A DNA stretch of 47,115 bases, from positions 1 through 47,115 of the forward strand of contig JAQWFH010000015.1 of NCBI GenBank assembly GCA_028704515.1. The letters are read 5' to 3'. Positions 31,391 to 41,097 of the stretch are shown here, piece after piece. The position numbers were made by a program, and so were the translations under genes. This DNA is from Eubacteriales bacterium (GTDB taxonomy: Bacteria; Bacillota; Clostridia; Peptostreptococcales; Anaerovoracaceae). Numbering within the stretch: the stretch's first letter is position 1; every line of letters begins with the position of its first letter. Below the pieces are notes generated by a model. That model was not told where the DNA came from. It did no database searches and worked only from the letters and a program-made list of their open reading frames with translations.

Positions 31391-34300
31391 TTAGATTTTA
31401 ACGGTTAATGAGATTTCTGGAAAATACAGATATTTCTCCTTTACACGGATATTTTTTATTTGTTCTATCGCTTGAGCATAAAGCTCAACCTGAGATCGGT
31501 ATTCTTCCTTCAGCTTCGCAACAGCATCATCTGAGCTGCCTTTTAAATGGCTCGTCTTATAATCTATCAGAACAGCTCCGTCATGCTCCTCAAACCAACA
31601 ATCTATGATACCCTGCACCAAAATTTCGCCATCATCCTTTTGCGACTTCAAAACAAACGGTGCCTCCTTGTGTAGCTTTCTCTTGCCCTGTGCGGCAGCG
31701 GCGCGTTTCCCTATATCCGACATAATGAAAACGCCAATTTTAGAAGGCTCTATTTGCTTTACCTCATCCTCCATGAGAATTTGCTTTTCAGTCAAAGATA
31801 TAGTTTTTTGGTTTATGTACTCATTCAGCCCTTCTTGCGCCTTTTCTTCAAAAGCTAAGCGCGCCTCTTCAAAATCAATATGCTCCATTATCTTATGATA
31901 AATCGTTCCCTTTTCCGCTGCGCTGAATCCCTTTTTACCGCTTAAGAATAAAGGCACAGCCAATGAGTTTATGCTACCCTTTACGCTTTTCTCTCCTTTT
32001 ACAAGCTGCGTAACAGAATACTTGGACCTCATCGCCAGCTGTCTTTCGTGCGGATAAACATACGAAAGACGTCTGTCTATTTCATTATAAATGTTTATAT
32101 CCGTCACTTTTGCATCTGCAATCCACCCTGTTAGATTCTTACTATCCTCTTCCCCCGATTTTATTGCCGGTATCTCATCCTCCGGGTGGTACACAGTCTT
32201 TACTTTATCATGGACCGCAGGTATGATTGCATCCAAATAACATGAGGCTCCGCTTATATCTTGTGGATTTCTATATGCTTTTCTTAATATGTCCTCTTCC
32301 GTCTTACTTACGGCTCCAAGCATTATAAGCTTGTCCATTGCTCTCGTACATGCTACGTATAAAATTCTGAGCTCCTCATCGGACTCTTCCTTTTGCTGCT
32401 TAAGCTCTATCAGCTTCTGCGTTATCGTCTTCTTACGCCAATGCTCCTCGCAATTTGATAGTGTCAACCCCATCCCTATATCCTTATGAAGCGTCAGCTT
32501 TTCCCCTCTGCTGCGATTAAATCTTTTGCCAAGACCTGCAACTATTACGACAGGAAATTCAAGGCCCTTGCTCTTATGAACCGTCATAATTCTAACGACA
32601 TCATCGTTCTCTGATATCAATTTCACTTGAGGAACGGCAACCTTGCGGGAACGCATCTTCTCAATGTGTGCTAAGAATTCATATATTCCACCGCTATGGT
32701 TAGAGGCAAATGCCTCCGCTTTGTCGATCATTGCCCTAAGATTTGCCAATCTCTGTGCCCCCGCCGGCATCGCTCCTATGTAGATATACAATCCGGTATC
32801 TTGCATGATTCTCCAAATAAGTTCGGGAAGACGCATCGCGTTGGAAAATGATTTCCATTCTTCAATACGCTTAAGTGCATTACGGCATTTAGATGCTAAT
32901 TCCGTATCTCCTTCTGAATAATTATTGAGCGCATCAAAGTATGAGCCTTTCCTTTGGGACAACCTCACCTCCGCAAGCTCGTCCGGTGAGAAATCAAATA
33001 TTGCCGAATGCAGAACACTTATAAGCGGTACATCACGACGTTTATTATCTATGACTCTAAGCAAATTAATAAATATTTCTATCTCTATCGTATCGAAATA
33101 TCCGTCATTATCCTCAATGTATGTATCAATATTAAATTCCGCAAATATCTTCCGGAATATATCAGCCGTATTCTTTGTGGCCCTCATAAGAACGACGATA
33201 TCCCTCTTTTTTAGCGATCTTTCCTCTTGTTTTTTTGCATCGTATATTGTCTTTCCTATATTGTCCTTTATAAGCTTTGCCGCAACAATGGCTTCCTTTT
33301 CTGCATTCTTCAGCTCTTGTATTTCTTCGGGGATATAAGCTTCTTCATCTCCCTTGCACAATATATGAAGCTCTGCCTCATAATCGGATGGCCCCACATA
33401 CGACAATCCTTTGTAAAGTGCGGCATTGTCATCATATCCTGGCATAGAAGCGGAAAACAGCTCATTTGTAAACGAAATCACACCGCCCTTGCTCCTGAAA
33501 TTCATATTTAGGTCTATCTTAGTATTGTACCTTCCCTTGCCTACTCTAAATTCTTCATATTTTTTCATAAACAATTCCGGCTCGGCCAATCGAAATTTAT
33601 ATATGGACTGCTTTACGTCCCCTACCATAAAAAGATTGTTTTCCCTTTTGATGCGACTTATGAGTGTTTCCTGTATTAAATTGGAATCCTGATATTCGTC
33701 TATAAATATATATTCAAATTTCTTTCTGTATTCGTCGGCAACGCTTTCATCCTTCAAAATTTCCAGTGCATAATGCTCTATATCCGAAAAATCTATTACG
33801 TTCTTTTCTTGCTTTTGTTCTTTGTATATATCTCTGTAGCGAAGGATCATATCGCCAAATGTAATCGCAGACGGGTACACTTCGTTGAGCTCGGAAACGT
33901 ATTCCGGCAGGCTGTAAGCAAAGAAATTTGCCTTTAACTTTTTTACAGACTCCGAGGCATGGCTCCTCAGCTCTTTAACAGTCTCCTTTATGCGATTGTA
34001 GCTTTCTTTTTCGTCCTTTGAAGCGGTCAACCTGACTGTCGGTAACATTCCCATTGCCTCAAGCGCCGCATCGTATCCGTCTTCCTTCGCCTTTTGAGCC
34101 GCATTTATACAGGCCTCTTTTTCCTGCAAAACCTTAATCGCCATTTTGTCACAGCCCTCTTCTTCAAGAAGCTCCACTACTCGACTGTAAGCCTCGCCGG
34201 CATTTTGAAGAGATGAGATTATCTCCGACATCATTATGCTATATGTCTGCGACTTTCTGAATTCATCTTCAGTACAATTAAATTTGTCGATGTGCTCTTC

Positions 34301-34867
34301 AAGCCATGTGTAAGGCTCGGGTATACTCTGTAGTTTATTATATGAATTAATGACCATTTGCTTTACGTTTTCAAAGCTCTTTGATCCTGAATATCTATCC
34401 AAAAAATCACAAAACCGCAAATCCTTCTTTTCAAAATATTCTTCAAAAAGAAGATCAACGGCCTGATTTCGTAAAATCTCGCCTTCCGCCTCGTCGCATA
34501 TTCTAAATGAAGGATCTATATCTATAACATAGAAATATCGCCTTATAACTTCAAGCGCAAAGGCGTGGAAGGTACTTATATTTGCCTTGTAAATAATTTC
34601 AAGCTGCCGTCTCAAAGACTTTGTCTTGTCTGGTGCACTTGCGATTTGCTTAACGATAGCGTTCACTATCTTTTCCTTCATCTCGGAGGCGGCTGCATTT
34701 GTAAATGTGACTATGAGCATCTTATCTATAGACACGCAGTCCTCTATTATCAGCTGCTTTATTCTTTCAACAAGTACTGCGGTCTTGCCAGATCCCGCCG
34801 CCGCGGCAACAAGAATATTTTTATCTCGTATTTCTATAGCTTCTCGCTGTTTATCTGTCCATTTCAT
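31391..34867 (-). CDS. addA: ATP-dependent helicase-nuclease subunit A (AddA)
   Basis: 1158 residues, a usual AddA length. The UvrD-like helicase motifs include AAAAGSGKTAVLVER (Walker A, about 18-30), YIFIDEYQDSNLIQE, MVGDVKQSIYKFRLAEPELF, LNMNFRSKGGVI and IMTVHKSKGLEFPVVIVAGL. The C-terminal RecB-like nuclease shows GIIDCWFEEHDGAVLIDYKTSHLKG with the catalytic Asp and Lys. With AddB it processes double-strand breaks to Chi sites. addB, which normally lies directly upstream, is not here: the flippase gene fills that place. AGGGAAA precedes the start, 10 bases after the flippase stop, so the two genes are probably co-transcribed. Confidence 0.95.
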   Translation of the reverse strand: MKWTDKQREAIEIRDKNILVAAAAGSGKTAVLVERIKQLIIEDCVSIDKMLIVTFTNAAASEMKEKIVNAIVKQIASAPDKTKSLRRQLEIIYKANISTFHAFALEVIRRYFYVIDIDPSFRICDEAEGEILRNQAVDLLFEEYFEKKDLRFCDFLDRYSGSKSFENVKQMVINSYNKLQSIPEPYTWLEEHIDKFNCTEDEFRKSQTYSIMMSEIISSLQNAGEAYSRVVELLEEEGCDKMAIKVLQEKEACINAAQKAKEDGYDAALEAMGMLPTVRLTASKDEKESYNRIKETVKELRSHASESVKKLKANFFAYSLPEYVSELNEVYPSAITFGDMILRYRDIYKEQKQEKNVIDFSDIEHYALEILKDESVADEYRKKFEYIFIDEYQDSNLIQETLISRIKRENNLFMVGDVKQSIYKFRLAEPELFMKKYEEFRVGKGRYNTKIDLNMNFRSKGGVISFTNELFSASMPGYDDNAALYKGLSYVGPSDYEAELHILCKGDEEAYIPEEIQELKNAEKEAIVAAKLIKDNIGKTIYDAKKQEERSLKKRDIVVLMRATKNTADIFRKIFAEFNIDTYIEDNDGYFDTIEIEIFINLLRVIDNKRRDVPLISVLHSAIFDFSPDELAEVRLSQRKGSYFDALNNYSEGDTELASKCRNALKRIEEWKSFSNAMRLPELIWRIMQDTGLYIYIGAMPAGAQRLANLRAMIDKAEAFASNHSGGIYEFLAHIEKMRSRKVAVPQVKLISENDDVVRIMTVHKSKGLEFPVVIVAGLGKRFNRSRGEKLTLHKDIGMGLTLSNCEEHWRKKTITQKLIELKQQKEESDEELRILYVACTRAMDKLIMLGAVSKTEEDILRKAYRNPQDISGASCYLDAIIPAVHDKVKTVYHPEDEIPAIKSGEEDSKNLTGWIADAKVTDINIYNEIDRRLSYVYPHERQLAMRSKYSVTQLVKGEKSVKGSINSLAVPLFLSGKKGFSAAEKGTIYHKIMEHIDFEEARLAFEEKAQEGLNEYINQKTISLTEKQILMEDEVKQIEPSKIGVFIMSDIGKRAAAAQGKRKLHKEAPFVLKSQKDDGEILVQGIIDCWFEEHDGAVLIDYKTSHLKGSSDDAVAKLKEEYRSQVELYAQAIEQIKNIRVKEKYLYFPEISLTVKI

Positions 34868-34877
34868 AATAATTTCC

Positions 34878-36482
34878 CTATACTAATTTCACTTTCTTCA
34901 GCAAACCCAAAAGCTTCTCGCCTTTCGGAAGTGTCTTAATCTCGCTCGATGTTATAGCCTTAATTTTTATCAAGCATATTCCGTACACGCATGCCCCTAT
35001 TGCTACCGATATTAAAACTGCAAGTGAATTTCCGGCAATTATCGCCACAGGCTTGTATACTGCCAATACGATAACAGACATTGCTATTCCGCAGGCGATA
35101 GGTTTTACTACGCTCAAATTGAAGTTGAACTTTATGCCCGTATACTGCTTAACTGCGAGGAAGTTTATCATTGCTATTGTAAGGTATCCTGCCGAGGTCG
35201 CTATAGCCGCACCTTTTACATTCAGCCCTGGTATACCCGTCAAGAAATATGTCAGAACGCACTTAACAACAAATCCGGCAACGATTCCCCACACCGCAGC
35301 GGACAGCTTGTCAAGTCCCTGAAGTATCCCTGCCATAGTCTGTGCTATGCACAGGAAAATCGTACCAGCGGCAAGATAGAATAGGCATGATGAGGATGTA
35401 ACTGCTCCATCAGTCTGTAAAGGGAACAATAGTAACATTATCGGCTCCGCTATAATCATAAGACCAAAGCTGCACGGTACACCAATAATCATTGATGTTC
35501 TGAGCCCGAGATTAACGTTCGTTTTAAGAGCTTCCGTATCTCCCCCGCTTTTTGCTGATGCAATAGCCGGAACTAAGGAGAGCGCCATGGAAAGCGCAAG
35601 AGCCATCGGTATATTTATTACGGGAGCTGCGAATCCGGTCAGCGCACCATAAAGATTTTTTGCGCCTTCATAGCCAAATCCTGCCGCATCCTGAAGTCTG
35701 TTCATAACGAATATTGCATCACCCAAATTCATAATAGGCTGTATTGAAACACCTATCGTTATAGGAATTGCTATTATTGCGAGTGTTTTTAAAATGCTTC
35801 CGGCACTTTCAATGCCGGTAGATTTATCGCTTTCTATATTTGCAACGATTTTCTTTTTCCTTAACAAGTAAATAATAATAATTGCGGCAACACCGAATAT
35901 AGGACCGATACTTCCCCCAAAGCTTGCCCCTGCTGCGGCAAATTCGATGCCCATAGGCATAAGTATAACTGCAAGAGAAAGTCCTGCAAAAACCCTTATC
36001 GACTGCTCTGTTATCTGGGAGACAGCCGTCGGCTCCATTTGCTGCATTCCTTGAAAATATCCCCTAAAGACTGACATAATAGGCACGAGCAACAATGCCG
36101 GTGCAATAGCGACAACAGAATAATATGCCTCCGCATTTCCCATAGCATTTACAATAGCCTCTGCTCCGAAAAACAGCGTGGCAAAGCATATTAGTCCAAA
36201 TATTGACATAAAGACAAATGATAGCTTAAATACCTTGTGAGCCTCGGCATATCTGCCCAGTGCAATCCTTTCGGATGTCATCTTTGAAATGGCTGCAGGT
36301 GCCCCGTTCGTCGAGAACACCAAAAGAAATATGTACACAGGATATGCCGTCTGATAGTATGCCATCCCATCTGTGCCTATGATATTCCCAAGAGGTATTC
36401 TGAATACGGCCCCCAAAACCTGTGTCAGAAGTCCCGCTATCCCCAGTACCGCGGCCCCCCTCAAAAAACTCTTCTTCCCCAT
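34878..36482 (-). CDS. SpoVB/MurJ-like polysaccharide (lipid II) flippase
   Basis: 534 residues with about 14 membrane segments, belonging to the MOP superfamily polysaccharide branch. GLLTQVLGAVFRIPLGNIIGTDGMAYYQTAYPVYIFLLVFSTNGAPAAISKMTSE near the N-terminus and VPIMSVFRGYFQGMQQMEPTAVSQITEQSIRV are diagnostic for the SpoVB/YtgP/MurJ group of Firmicutes. These flip lipid-linked precursors such as lipid II across the membrane; SpoVB is needed for spore cortex, YtgP for vegetative growth. Sequence alone does not tell these apart here, and no other sporulation gene is near. It has its own extended -10 promoter. Confidence 0.9.
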   Translation of the reverse strand: MGKKSFLRGAAVLGIAGLLTQVLGAVFRIPLGNIIGTDGMAYYQTAYPVYIFLLVFSTNGAPAAISKMTSERIALGRYAEAHKVFKLSFVFMSIFGLICFATLFFGAEAIVNAMGNAEAYYSVVAIAPALLLVPIMSVFRGYFQGMQQMEPTAVSQITEQSIRVFAGLSLAVILMPMGIEFAAAGASFGGSIGPIFGVAAIIIIYLLRKKKIVANIESDKSTGIESAGSILKTLAIIAIPITIGVSIQPIMNLGDAIFVMNRLQDAAGFGYEGAKNLYGALTGFAAPVINIPMALALSMALSLVPAIASAKSGGDTEALKTNVNLGLRTSMIIGVPCSFGLMIIAEPIMLLLFPLQTDGAVTSSSCLFYLAAGTIFLCIAQTMAGILQGLDKLSAAVWGIVAGFVVKCVLTYFLTGIPGLNVKGAAIATSAGYLTIAMINFLAVKQYTGIKFNFNLSVVKPIACGIAMSVIVLAVYKPVAIIAGNSLAVLISVAIGACVYGICLIKIKAITSSEIKTLPKGEKLLGLLKKVKLV

Positions 36483-36512
36483 TTGTTTCCTCCATAAATC
36501 GATTATCTTCCT

Positions 36513-36521
36513 ATTATACCA
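36513..36521 (-). promoter_or_regulatory. Extended -10 promoter of the flippase gene
   Basis: On the minus strand TGGTATAAT, a perfect extended -10. A run of ten T lies just upstream, and the -35 is poor. It diverges from the gpmI promoter about 40 bases away. Confidence 0.6.
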
Positions 36522-36560
36522 AAAAAAAAACCGCCCTGTATATGTTTTGGATTAAAAAAA

Positions 36561-36569
36561 TGATATAAT
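36561..36569 (+). promoter_or_regulatory. Extended -10 promoter of gpmI
   Basis: TGATATAAT at 36561-36569 is a perfect extended -10 (TG-n-TATAAT). The -35 is weak. It lies about 38 bases before the ATG at 36607, which has a GAGAGG ribosome site. Confidence 0.6.
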
Positions 36570-36606
36570 TAGATATATTATTACAAATAAACATGAGAGG
36601 TATCCT

Positions 36607-38130
36607 ATGAAAATTATAAATAGACCTACAATGCTTATGATTTTGGACGGATTCGGATTGAATGACGACCCAAAACAAAGTGCAATTCTTCAAGCGAATA
36701 AACCAAATCTTGACGCAATTTTTTCTTCCTACCCTCGTACAGAGCTTGAAGCGAGCGGCCTGTCCGTAGGTCTTCCGGAAGGACAAATGGGTAATTCCGA
36801 GGTAGGTCATCTAAATATTGGAGCCGGTCGTATTGTCTATCAGGATTTAACAAAAATATCAAAGCAAATTGATGACGGAGAATTCTTTGATAACAAACAA
36901 CTTCTAATGGCTATAGAATATGCAAAGAAAAAAAACTCTGCCTTGCATCTAATGGGTCTTGTTTCCGATGGCGGAGTCCACAGCCATATTACGCATCTTT
37001 TTGCACTTTTGGATATGGCAAAACAAAATAATTTTGAAAACGTCTATGTTCATTGCTTTTTGGACGGCAGAGATGTTTCACCCTGCTCGGCTCTGCCTTA
37101 TATAGAAGCGCTTGAAGGTCATATGAAGGCGTCCGTCGGAAAAATCGCTACTGTTTCCGGTCGATATTATGCGATGGACAGAGACAAGCGTTGGGAGCGT
37201 ATTAAAATGGCGTATGAGGCGATGACAGAAGGTATCGGTGAGGTTGCCGACAGTGCCACAGCTGCTATAACAACTGCATACAGCAGGGGCGAAAACGACG
37301 AATTTGTGCTGCCTACCGTAATAAATAGCTCAGGCATAATTAATGATAATGATGCGGTGATTATGTTTAATTTTAGGCCTGATCGCGCAAGACAGATTAC
37401 CCGAGCGTTGGTGGCCAATGATTTCGATGGGTTTGAGCGCAACAAGAATCCGAAGAACCTTTTTTATGTTTGCATGACCGAATACGAAGCAGGGATGCCA
37501 AATGTAGAAATAGCCTTCCCTTCCCAATCGCTGCAAAACACACTAGGAGAATACATATCTAACCTCGGCCTAACACAACTGCGTATCGCCGAGACAGAGA
37601 AATATGCACATGTCACCTTCTTTTTCAACGGGGGCATTGAGGCCCCTGGGAGAAATGAAGATAGAATCCTGATTCCTTCCTCTCATGTGGCGACATATGA
37701 TCTTAAGCCGGAAATGAGTGCCTGCGAGGTTACTGACGCCGTAATCGAAAAAATAGATGAGGATAAATACGACTTAATCATTCTCAACTTTGCAAATGCT
37801 GACATGGTTGGTCATACCGGCGTGATGGATGCAACATGCAAGGCGGTCGAAACGGTAGACAGCTGTATTCCTAGAATAGTTACCAATGTTCTTGAAAAAG
37901 GCGGGCAAATCTTGCTGACAGCCGACCACGGAAATGCGGATAAAATGATAGATGATGATGGAAACACGGTTACAGCCCATTCTCTGAGCAAAGTCCCCCT
38001 TGTCCATATTTCAATGAATGCCCGACAATTGTCCGATGGAGGTAAGCTTTCAGACATAGCCCCTACACTTCTTGCGCTTATGGGACTTCCGATTCCCGAT
38101 GAAATGAGCGGCATAAGCTTATTAAAATAG
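36607..38130 (+). CDS. gpmI: 2,3-bisphosphoglycerate-independent phosphoglycerate mutase
   Basis: 507 residues, the usual length for iPGM. It belongs to the alkaline phosphatase superfamily: MLMILDGFGLND gives the first metal Asp (14), and NSEVGHLNIGAGR contains the phosphorylated Ser64. CFLDGRDVSPCSA, DRDKRWER, the FRPDRARQITRA block and TADHGNADKM, which holds metal-binding Asp and His, are all in order. It interconverts 3- and 2-phosphoglycerate with Mn2+ and no cofactor. It is monocistronic, away from other glycolytic genes, which is uncommon but seen. Confidence 0.96.
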   Translation: MKIINRPTMLMILDGFGLNDDPKQSAILQANKPNLDAIFSSYPRTELEASGLSVGLPEGQMGNSEVGHLNIGAGRIVYQDLTKISKQIDDGEFFDNKQLLMAIEYAKKKNSALHLMGLVSDGGVHSHITHLFALLDMAKQNNFENVYVHCFLDGRDVSPCSALPYIEALEGHMKASVGKIATVSGRYYAMDRDKRWERIKMAYEAMTEGIGEVADSATAAITTAYSRGENDEFVLPTVINSSGIINDNDAVIMFNFRPDRARQITRALVANDFDGFERNKNPKNLFYVCMTEYEAGMPNVEIAFPSQSLQNTLGEYISNLGLTQLRIAETEKYAHVTFFFNGGIEAPGRNEDRILIPSSHVATYDLKPEMSACEVTDAVIEKIDEDKYDLIILNFANADMVGHTGVMDATCKAVETVDSCIPRIVTNVLEKGGQILLTADHGNADKMIDDDGNTVTAHSLSKVPLVHISMNARQLSDGGKLSDIAPTLLALMGLPIPDEMSGISLLK

Positions 38131-38155
38131 ATTTATATATAATAATGAAATTAAA

Positions 38156-38188
38156 AACGGACTATATTTTGTCAAAATGTAGCCCGTT
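38156..38188 (-). terminator. Terminator between gpmI and rny
   Basis: The stem AACGG..CTA.ATTTTG with CAAAAT.TAG..CCGTT is followed on the minus strand by TTTTTAATTTC, so it mainly ends rny. On the plus side the T-run is poor, but the hairpin lies where gpmI should end. Confidence 0.78.
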
Positions 38189-38213
38189 AATCTTCAGTAT
38201 GATTTTATTTTAA

Positions 38214-39752
38214 TTATTTTGCATACTCGACTGCCCGAGTTTCTCTTATTACATTAACTTTTATTTGTCCCGGATATTCAAGCTCTGATTCTATTTTCTT
38301 GGAAATTTCTCTTGCAAGGAAAACGATTTCCTCATCATTTATATCCTCAGGTTTTGCTATAACTCTGATTTCTCTACCCGCCTGGATTGCGAACGATTTA
38401 TCTACTCCCGGAGTAGTATTCGCCAAATCTTCAAGCTTCTGAAGTCTTCTGATGTAGGTTTCGAGCGTCTCTCTTCTTGCTCCCGGTCTGGCCGCCGAAA
38501 GAGCATCCGCTGCTGCTACAAGAACAGCTTCTGGGCTTTTCGGTTCATAATCACCGTGATGCGCTGCCATAGCATCTATTACAACTTCGGACTCCTTGTA
38601 CTTTCTAAGCACATCTATTCCGATATCAACATGAGTTCCTTCGACCTCATGGTCTAGCGACTTACCTATGTCGTGCAGCAGACCTGCACGCTTTGCAAGC
38701 TTTATGTCAAGACCAAGTTCTCCAGCCATAAGTCCTGCGAGATGAGCAACCTCAACAGAATGCTTAAGTACGTTTTGCCCATAGGATGTTCTATATTTCA
38801 ACCTGCCCAGCAATCTTATGAGTTCTGGATGAAGGTTGTGGATTCCGACTTCAAATGTTGCCTGTTCGCCTTCTTCCTTGATAATGGTATTCACTTCTTT
38901 TTCAGCTTTTTCTACCATTTCTTCAATTCTTGTAGGGTGTATACGACCGTCTACAATCAGTTTTTCGAGGGATATCCTTGCTATTTCTCTTCTCACTGGA
39001 TCGAATCCTGATAAAATTACGGCTTCAGGTGTGTCGTCTATTATAAGCTCAACACCAGTCATTGTTTCTATAGAGCGTATGTTCCTGCCCTCACGTCCAA
39101 TAATTCTGCCTTTCATCTCGTCGTTCGGCAACGGTACTACTGATACTGTGCTCTCAGCAACGTGATCCGCCGCACATCTTTGGATTGCTCCTGTAATTAT
39201 TTCTTTAGCCTTCTTGTCCGCCTCTTCCTTTGCTTTACTTTCTATTTCCTTAATCATAATAGAGGCTTCATAACGTATTTCTTTTTCGCAGTTTGCAAGC
39301 AATATGCCTTTTGCTTCCTCTACCGAATACCCAGAGATGCGTTCAAGCTCTTGAATCTGCCTTTCGATAAAATTGTCTACCTCTTTGTTTTTATCAATTA
39401 AAGCTTGTTCTTTTTTCGAGATGCTTTCTTCTTTTCTTTCGATATTGTCAAGCTTCTTGTCAATAGTTTCTTCTTTTTGAATCAGTCTTTTTTCTGCTCT
39501 TTGAACTTCTGCTCTTCTTTCACGTGCTTCTCTTTCAGCTTCGCTTCTCACTCTATGAGCTTCTTCTTTCGCTTCAAGTGTTATTTCTTTTTTCATTGTT
39601 TCGGATTTATTCTCGGCATCCAGAATTAAGTTCTTTGCAAATTGTTCCGCACTTCCAATCGTTTTCTCCGAAATCGACTTTCTTATAATATATCCAATCA
39701 ACAGGCCTACGGCCAATGCGACAATTCCTGCAATTATTGCAACTATGTCCAT
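38214..39752 (-). CDS. rny: Ribonuclease Y
   Basis: 512 residues. One membrane anchor (about 3-22), a long coiled coil (about 30-185), a KH domain with the [10 protein letters not shown] loop (216-225) and an HD domain with His331 (HSVEVA) and His360-Asp361 ([11 protein letters not shown]) form the complete RNase Y architecture. It starts decay of many mRNAs in Firmicutes at the membrane. AAGGAGG precedes the ATG. It is transcribed from a TTGACA-18-TATAAT promoter that shares its -10 region with the rodA promoter. Confidence 0.97.
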   Translation of the reverse strand: MDIVAIIAGIVALAVGLLIGYIIRKSISEKTIGSAEQFAKNLILDAENKSETMKKEITLEAKEEAHRVRSEAEREARERRAEVQRAEKRLIQKEETIDKKLDNIERKEESISKKEQALIDKNKEVDNFIERQIQELERISGYSVEEAKGILLANCEKEIRYEASIMIKEIESKAKEEADKKAKEIITGAIQRCAADHVAESTVSVVPLPNDEMKGRIIGREGRNIRSIETMTGVELIIDDTPEAVILSGFDPVRREIARISLEKLIVDGRIHPTRIEEMVEKAEKEVNTIIKEEGEQATFEVGIHNLHPELIRLLGRLKYRTSYGQNVLKHSVEVAHLAGLMAGELGLDIKLAKRAGLLHDIGKSLDHEVEGTHVDIGIDVLRKYKESEVVIDAMAAHHGDYEPKSPEAVLVAAADALSAARPGARRETLETYIRRLQKLEDLANTTPGVDKSFAIQAGREIRVIAKPEDINDEEIVFLAREISKKIESELEYPGQIKVNVIRETRAVEYAK

Positions 39753-39788
39753 TCAAACACCTCCTTTTCTTTTTTTTATATATAAATC

Positions 39789-39817
39789 TTGATATAATCA
39801 TACTATAATATTATAAT
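39789..39817 (+). promoter_or_regulatory. Promoter of rodA
   Basis: TTGATA at 39789-39794, a 17-base spacer and TATAAT at 39812-39817. It points right, towards the ATG at 39878 with a GAAAGGCG ribosome site, and overlaps the rny promoter on the other strand. Confidence 0.82.
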
Positions 39818-39839
39818 GTTTTATGTATAGTAATGTCAA
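39810..39839 (-). promoter_or_regulatory. Promoter of rny
   Basis: On the minus strand TTGACA (39834-39839), an 18-base spacer and TATAAT (39810-39815). Both hexamers are perfect. The -10 overlaps the -10 of the rodA promoter by four bases. Confidence 0.85.
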
Positions 39840-39877
39840 GTTTTTATATATACTAATGTTAACTGAAAGGCGAAATT

Positions 39878-40990
39878 ATGAAGTACTTTGGAGAGCTTCT
39901 AAAAAATCTGGACAAGCAAATTTTGATGATTATAGGCATCCTTGCCGTTATAAGCATTGTTATGATAACAAGCGTGTCTTGGAGCGGAAGCTTTGAGATA
40001 CGAAGAGATATGCTGGTTCAAACAGCATCCTACACAATCGGCATGATGACTATCTTTTTCCTTGTATTCTTAGATTACAAAGCGTATATACCGTATGAGA
40101 AATATATTTATATAGTGTCTATTGTTTTTCTTTTACTCGTTTATGTGCCAGGACTAGGACACGAGCAGTTCGGTGCTCTTTCATGGATAAAACTCCCCGG
40201 AATTTCTACCACGGTACAGCCTTCCGAATTCGTTAAAATCTCGTTTGTGCTTCTTATGGCAATGTTCCTATCAAGAAACAGGGGCAATCTTTCGAATTTG
40301 AAGGGCGTCCTTATGGCTTTTTTATACGGTGCGCCATTTATTCTTATAATCTTGAAAGAGGATTTAGGCAGTGCGATAGTGTTCGGAGCGATATGGGTAG
40401 CAATGATTTTCTATGCCGGCATTGATTATAAATTGTTCGCAAAGTGTGCCGTAGGGGTAACATTGATTTTGCCTGTGGTTTTTTTGTTTATGGCCGATCA
40501 CCAAAAGATGAGAATCGTTGCCTTTTTGAATCCGGATGATTTGACAATAGAAGCTACTCGACAAGTATTTTATTCGAAAATAGCGATTGGTTCCGGTGGT
40601 TTTTTCGGTAAGGGACTTTTCCAAGGAGTTCAAAAGCAGCTTGAGTTCATACCGGTTGCAAAATCCGATTTTATATTTGCTGTAGTATGTGAAGAACTCG
40701 GAATGCTTGGAGCCGTTATTTTAATCGGCTTATTTCTAATGCTGCTTCTCAGATTTTCGCGAATTGCAAGAGATGCGATTGACCTTTACGGTGCCCTTAT
40801 TGTCGTAGGCTTTGTCGGTATGTTCGGATTCCAAATCTTCGAAAATATAGCGATGACTATTGGTATTATGCCTGTAACCGGAATTACGTTGCCATTCATA
40901 TCGTACGGAGGCTCTTCTACCCTGGCCTGTATGATGGCGGTTGGGCTGATCCTATCCGTCGGTATGCGAAGTAAACAAATAAATTTTTAA
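39878..40990 (+). CDS. rodA: Rod shape-determining SEDS protein RodA
   Basis: 370 residues with about ten membrane helices, the SEDS (FtsW/RodA/SpoVE) family. GALSWIKLPGISTTVQPSEFVKISFVLLMA holds the conserved QPSEF motif, LKEDLGSAIVFGAI the conserved ED-G block with the catalytic Asp region, and GIMPVTGITLPFISYGGSSTLACMMAVGLILSV the C-terminal signature. Length under 400 and an N-terminus without a long tail favour RodA over FtsW. It polymerises peptidoglycan glycan strands with PBP2. The matching PBP2 gene (mrdA) lies only 0.85 kb away but on the opposite strand, so rodA is separated in transcription from its partner. Confidence 0.93.
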   Translation: MKYFGELLKNLDKQILMIIGILAVISIVMITSVSWSGSFEIRRDMLVQTASYTIGMMTIFFLVFLDYKAYIPYEKYIYIVSIVFLLLVYVPGLGHEQFGALSWIKLPGISTTVQPSEFVKISFVLLMAMFLSRNRGNLSNLKGVLMAFLYGAPFILIILKEDLGSAIVFGAIWVAMIFYAGIDYKLFAKCAVGVTLILPVVFLFMADHQKMRIVAFLNPDDLTIEATRQVFYSKIAIGSGGFFGKGLFQGVQKQLEFIPVAKSDFIFAVVCEELGMLGAVILIGLFLMLLLRFSRIARDAIDLYGALIVVGFVGMFGFQIFENIAMTIGIMPVTGITLPFISYGGSSTLACMMAVGLILSVGMRSKQINF

Positions 40991-41020
40991 ATAAGCAAGA
41001 TTGCAAATACAGAATTTTAA

Positions 41021-41052
41021 AAAGCCTCTATACTTTAGTATATGGGGCTTTC
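41021..41052. terminator. Bidirectional terminator between rodA and minD
   Basis: AAAGCCTCTATAC and GTATATGGGGCTTT form a stem with one bulge and a small loop. On the minus strand TTTTTAAAATT follows; on the plus strand TCTTGTG follows, so it works better for minD. Confidence 0.75.
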
Positions 41053-41097
41053 TTGTGTAAATTATAATTTAGTCGGGTGACTTTTTCATCTTCTTTT

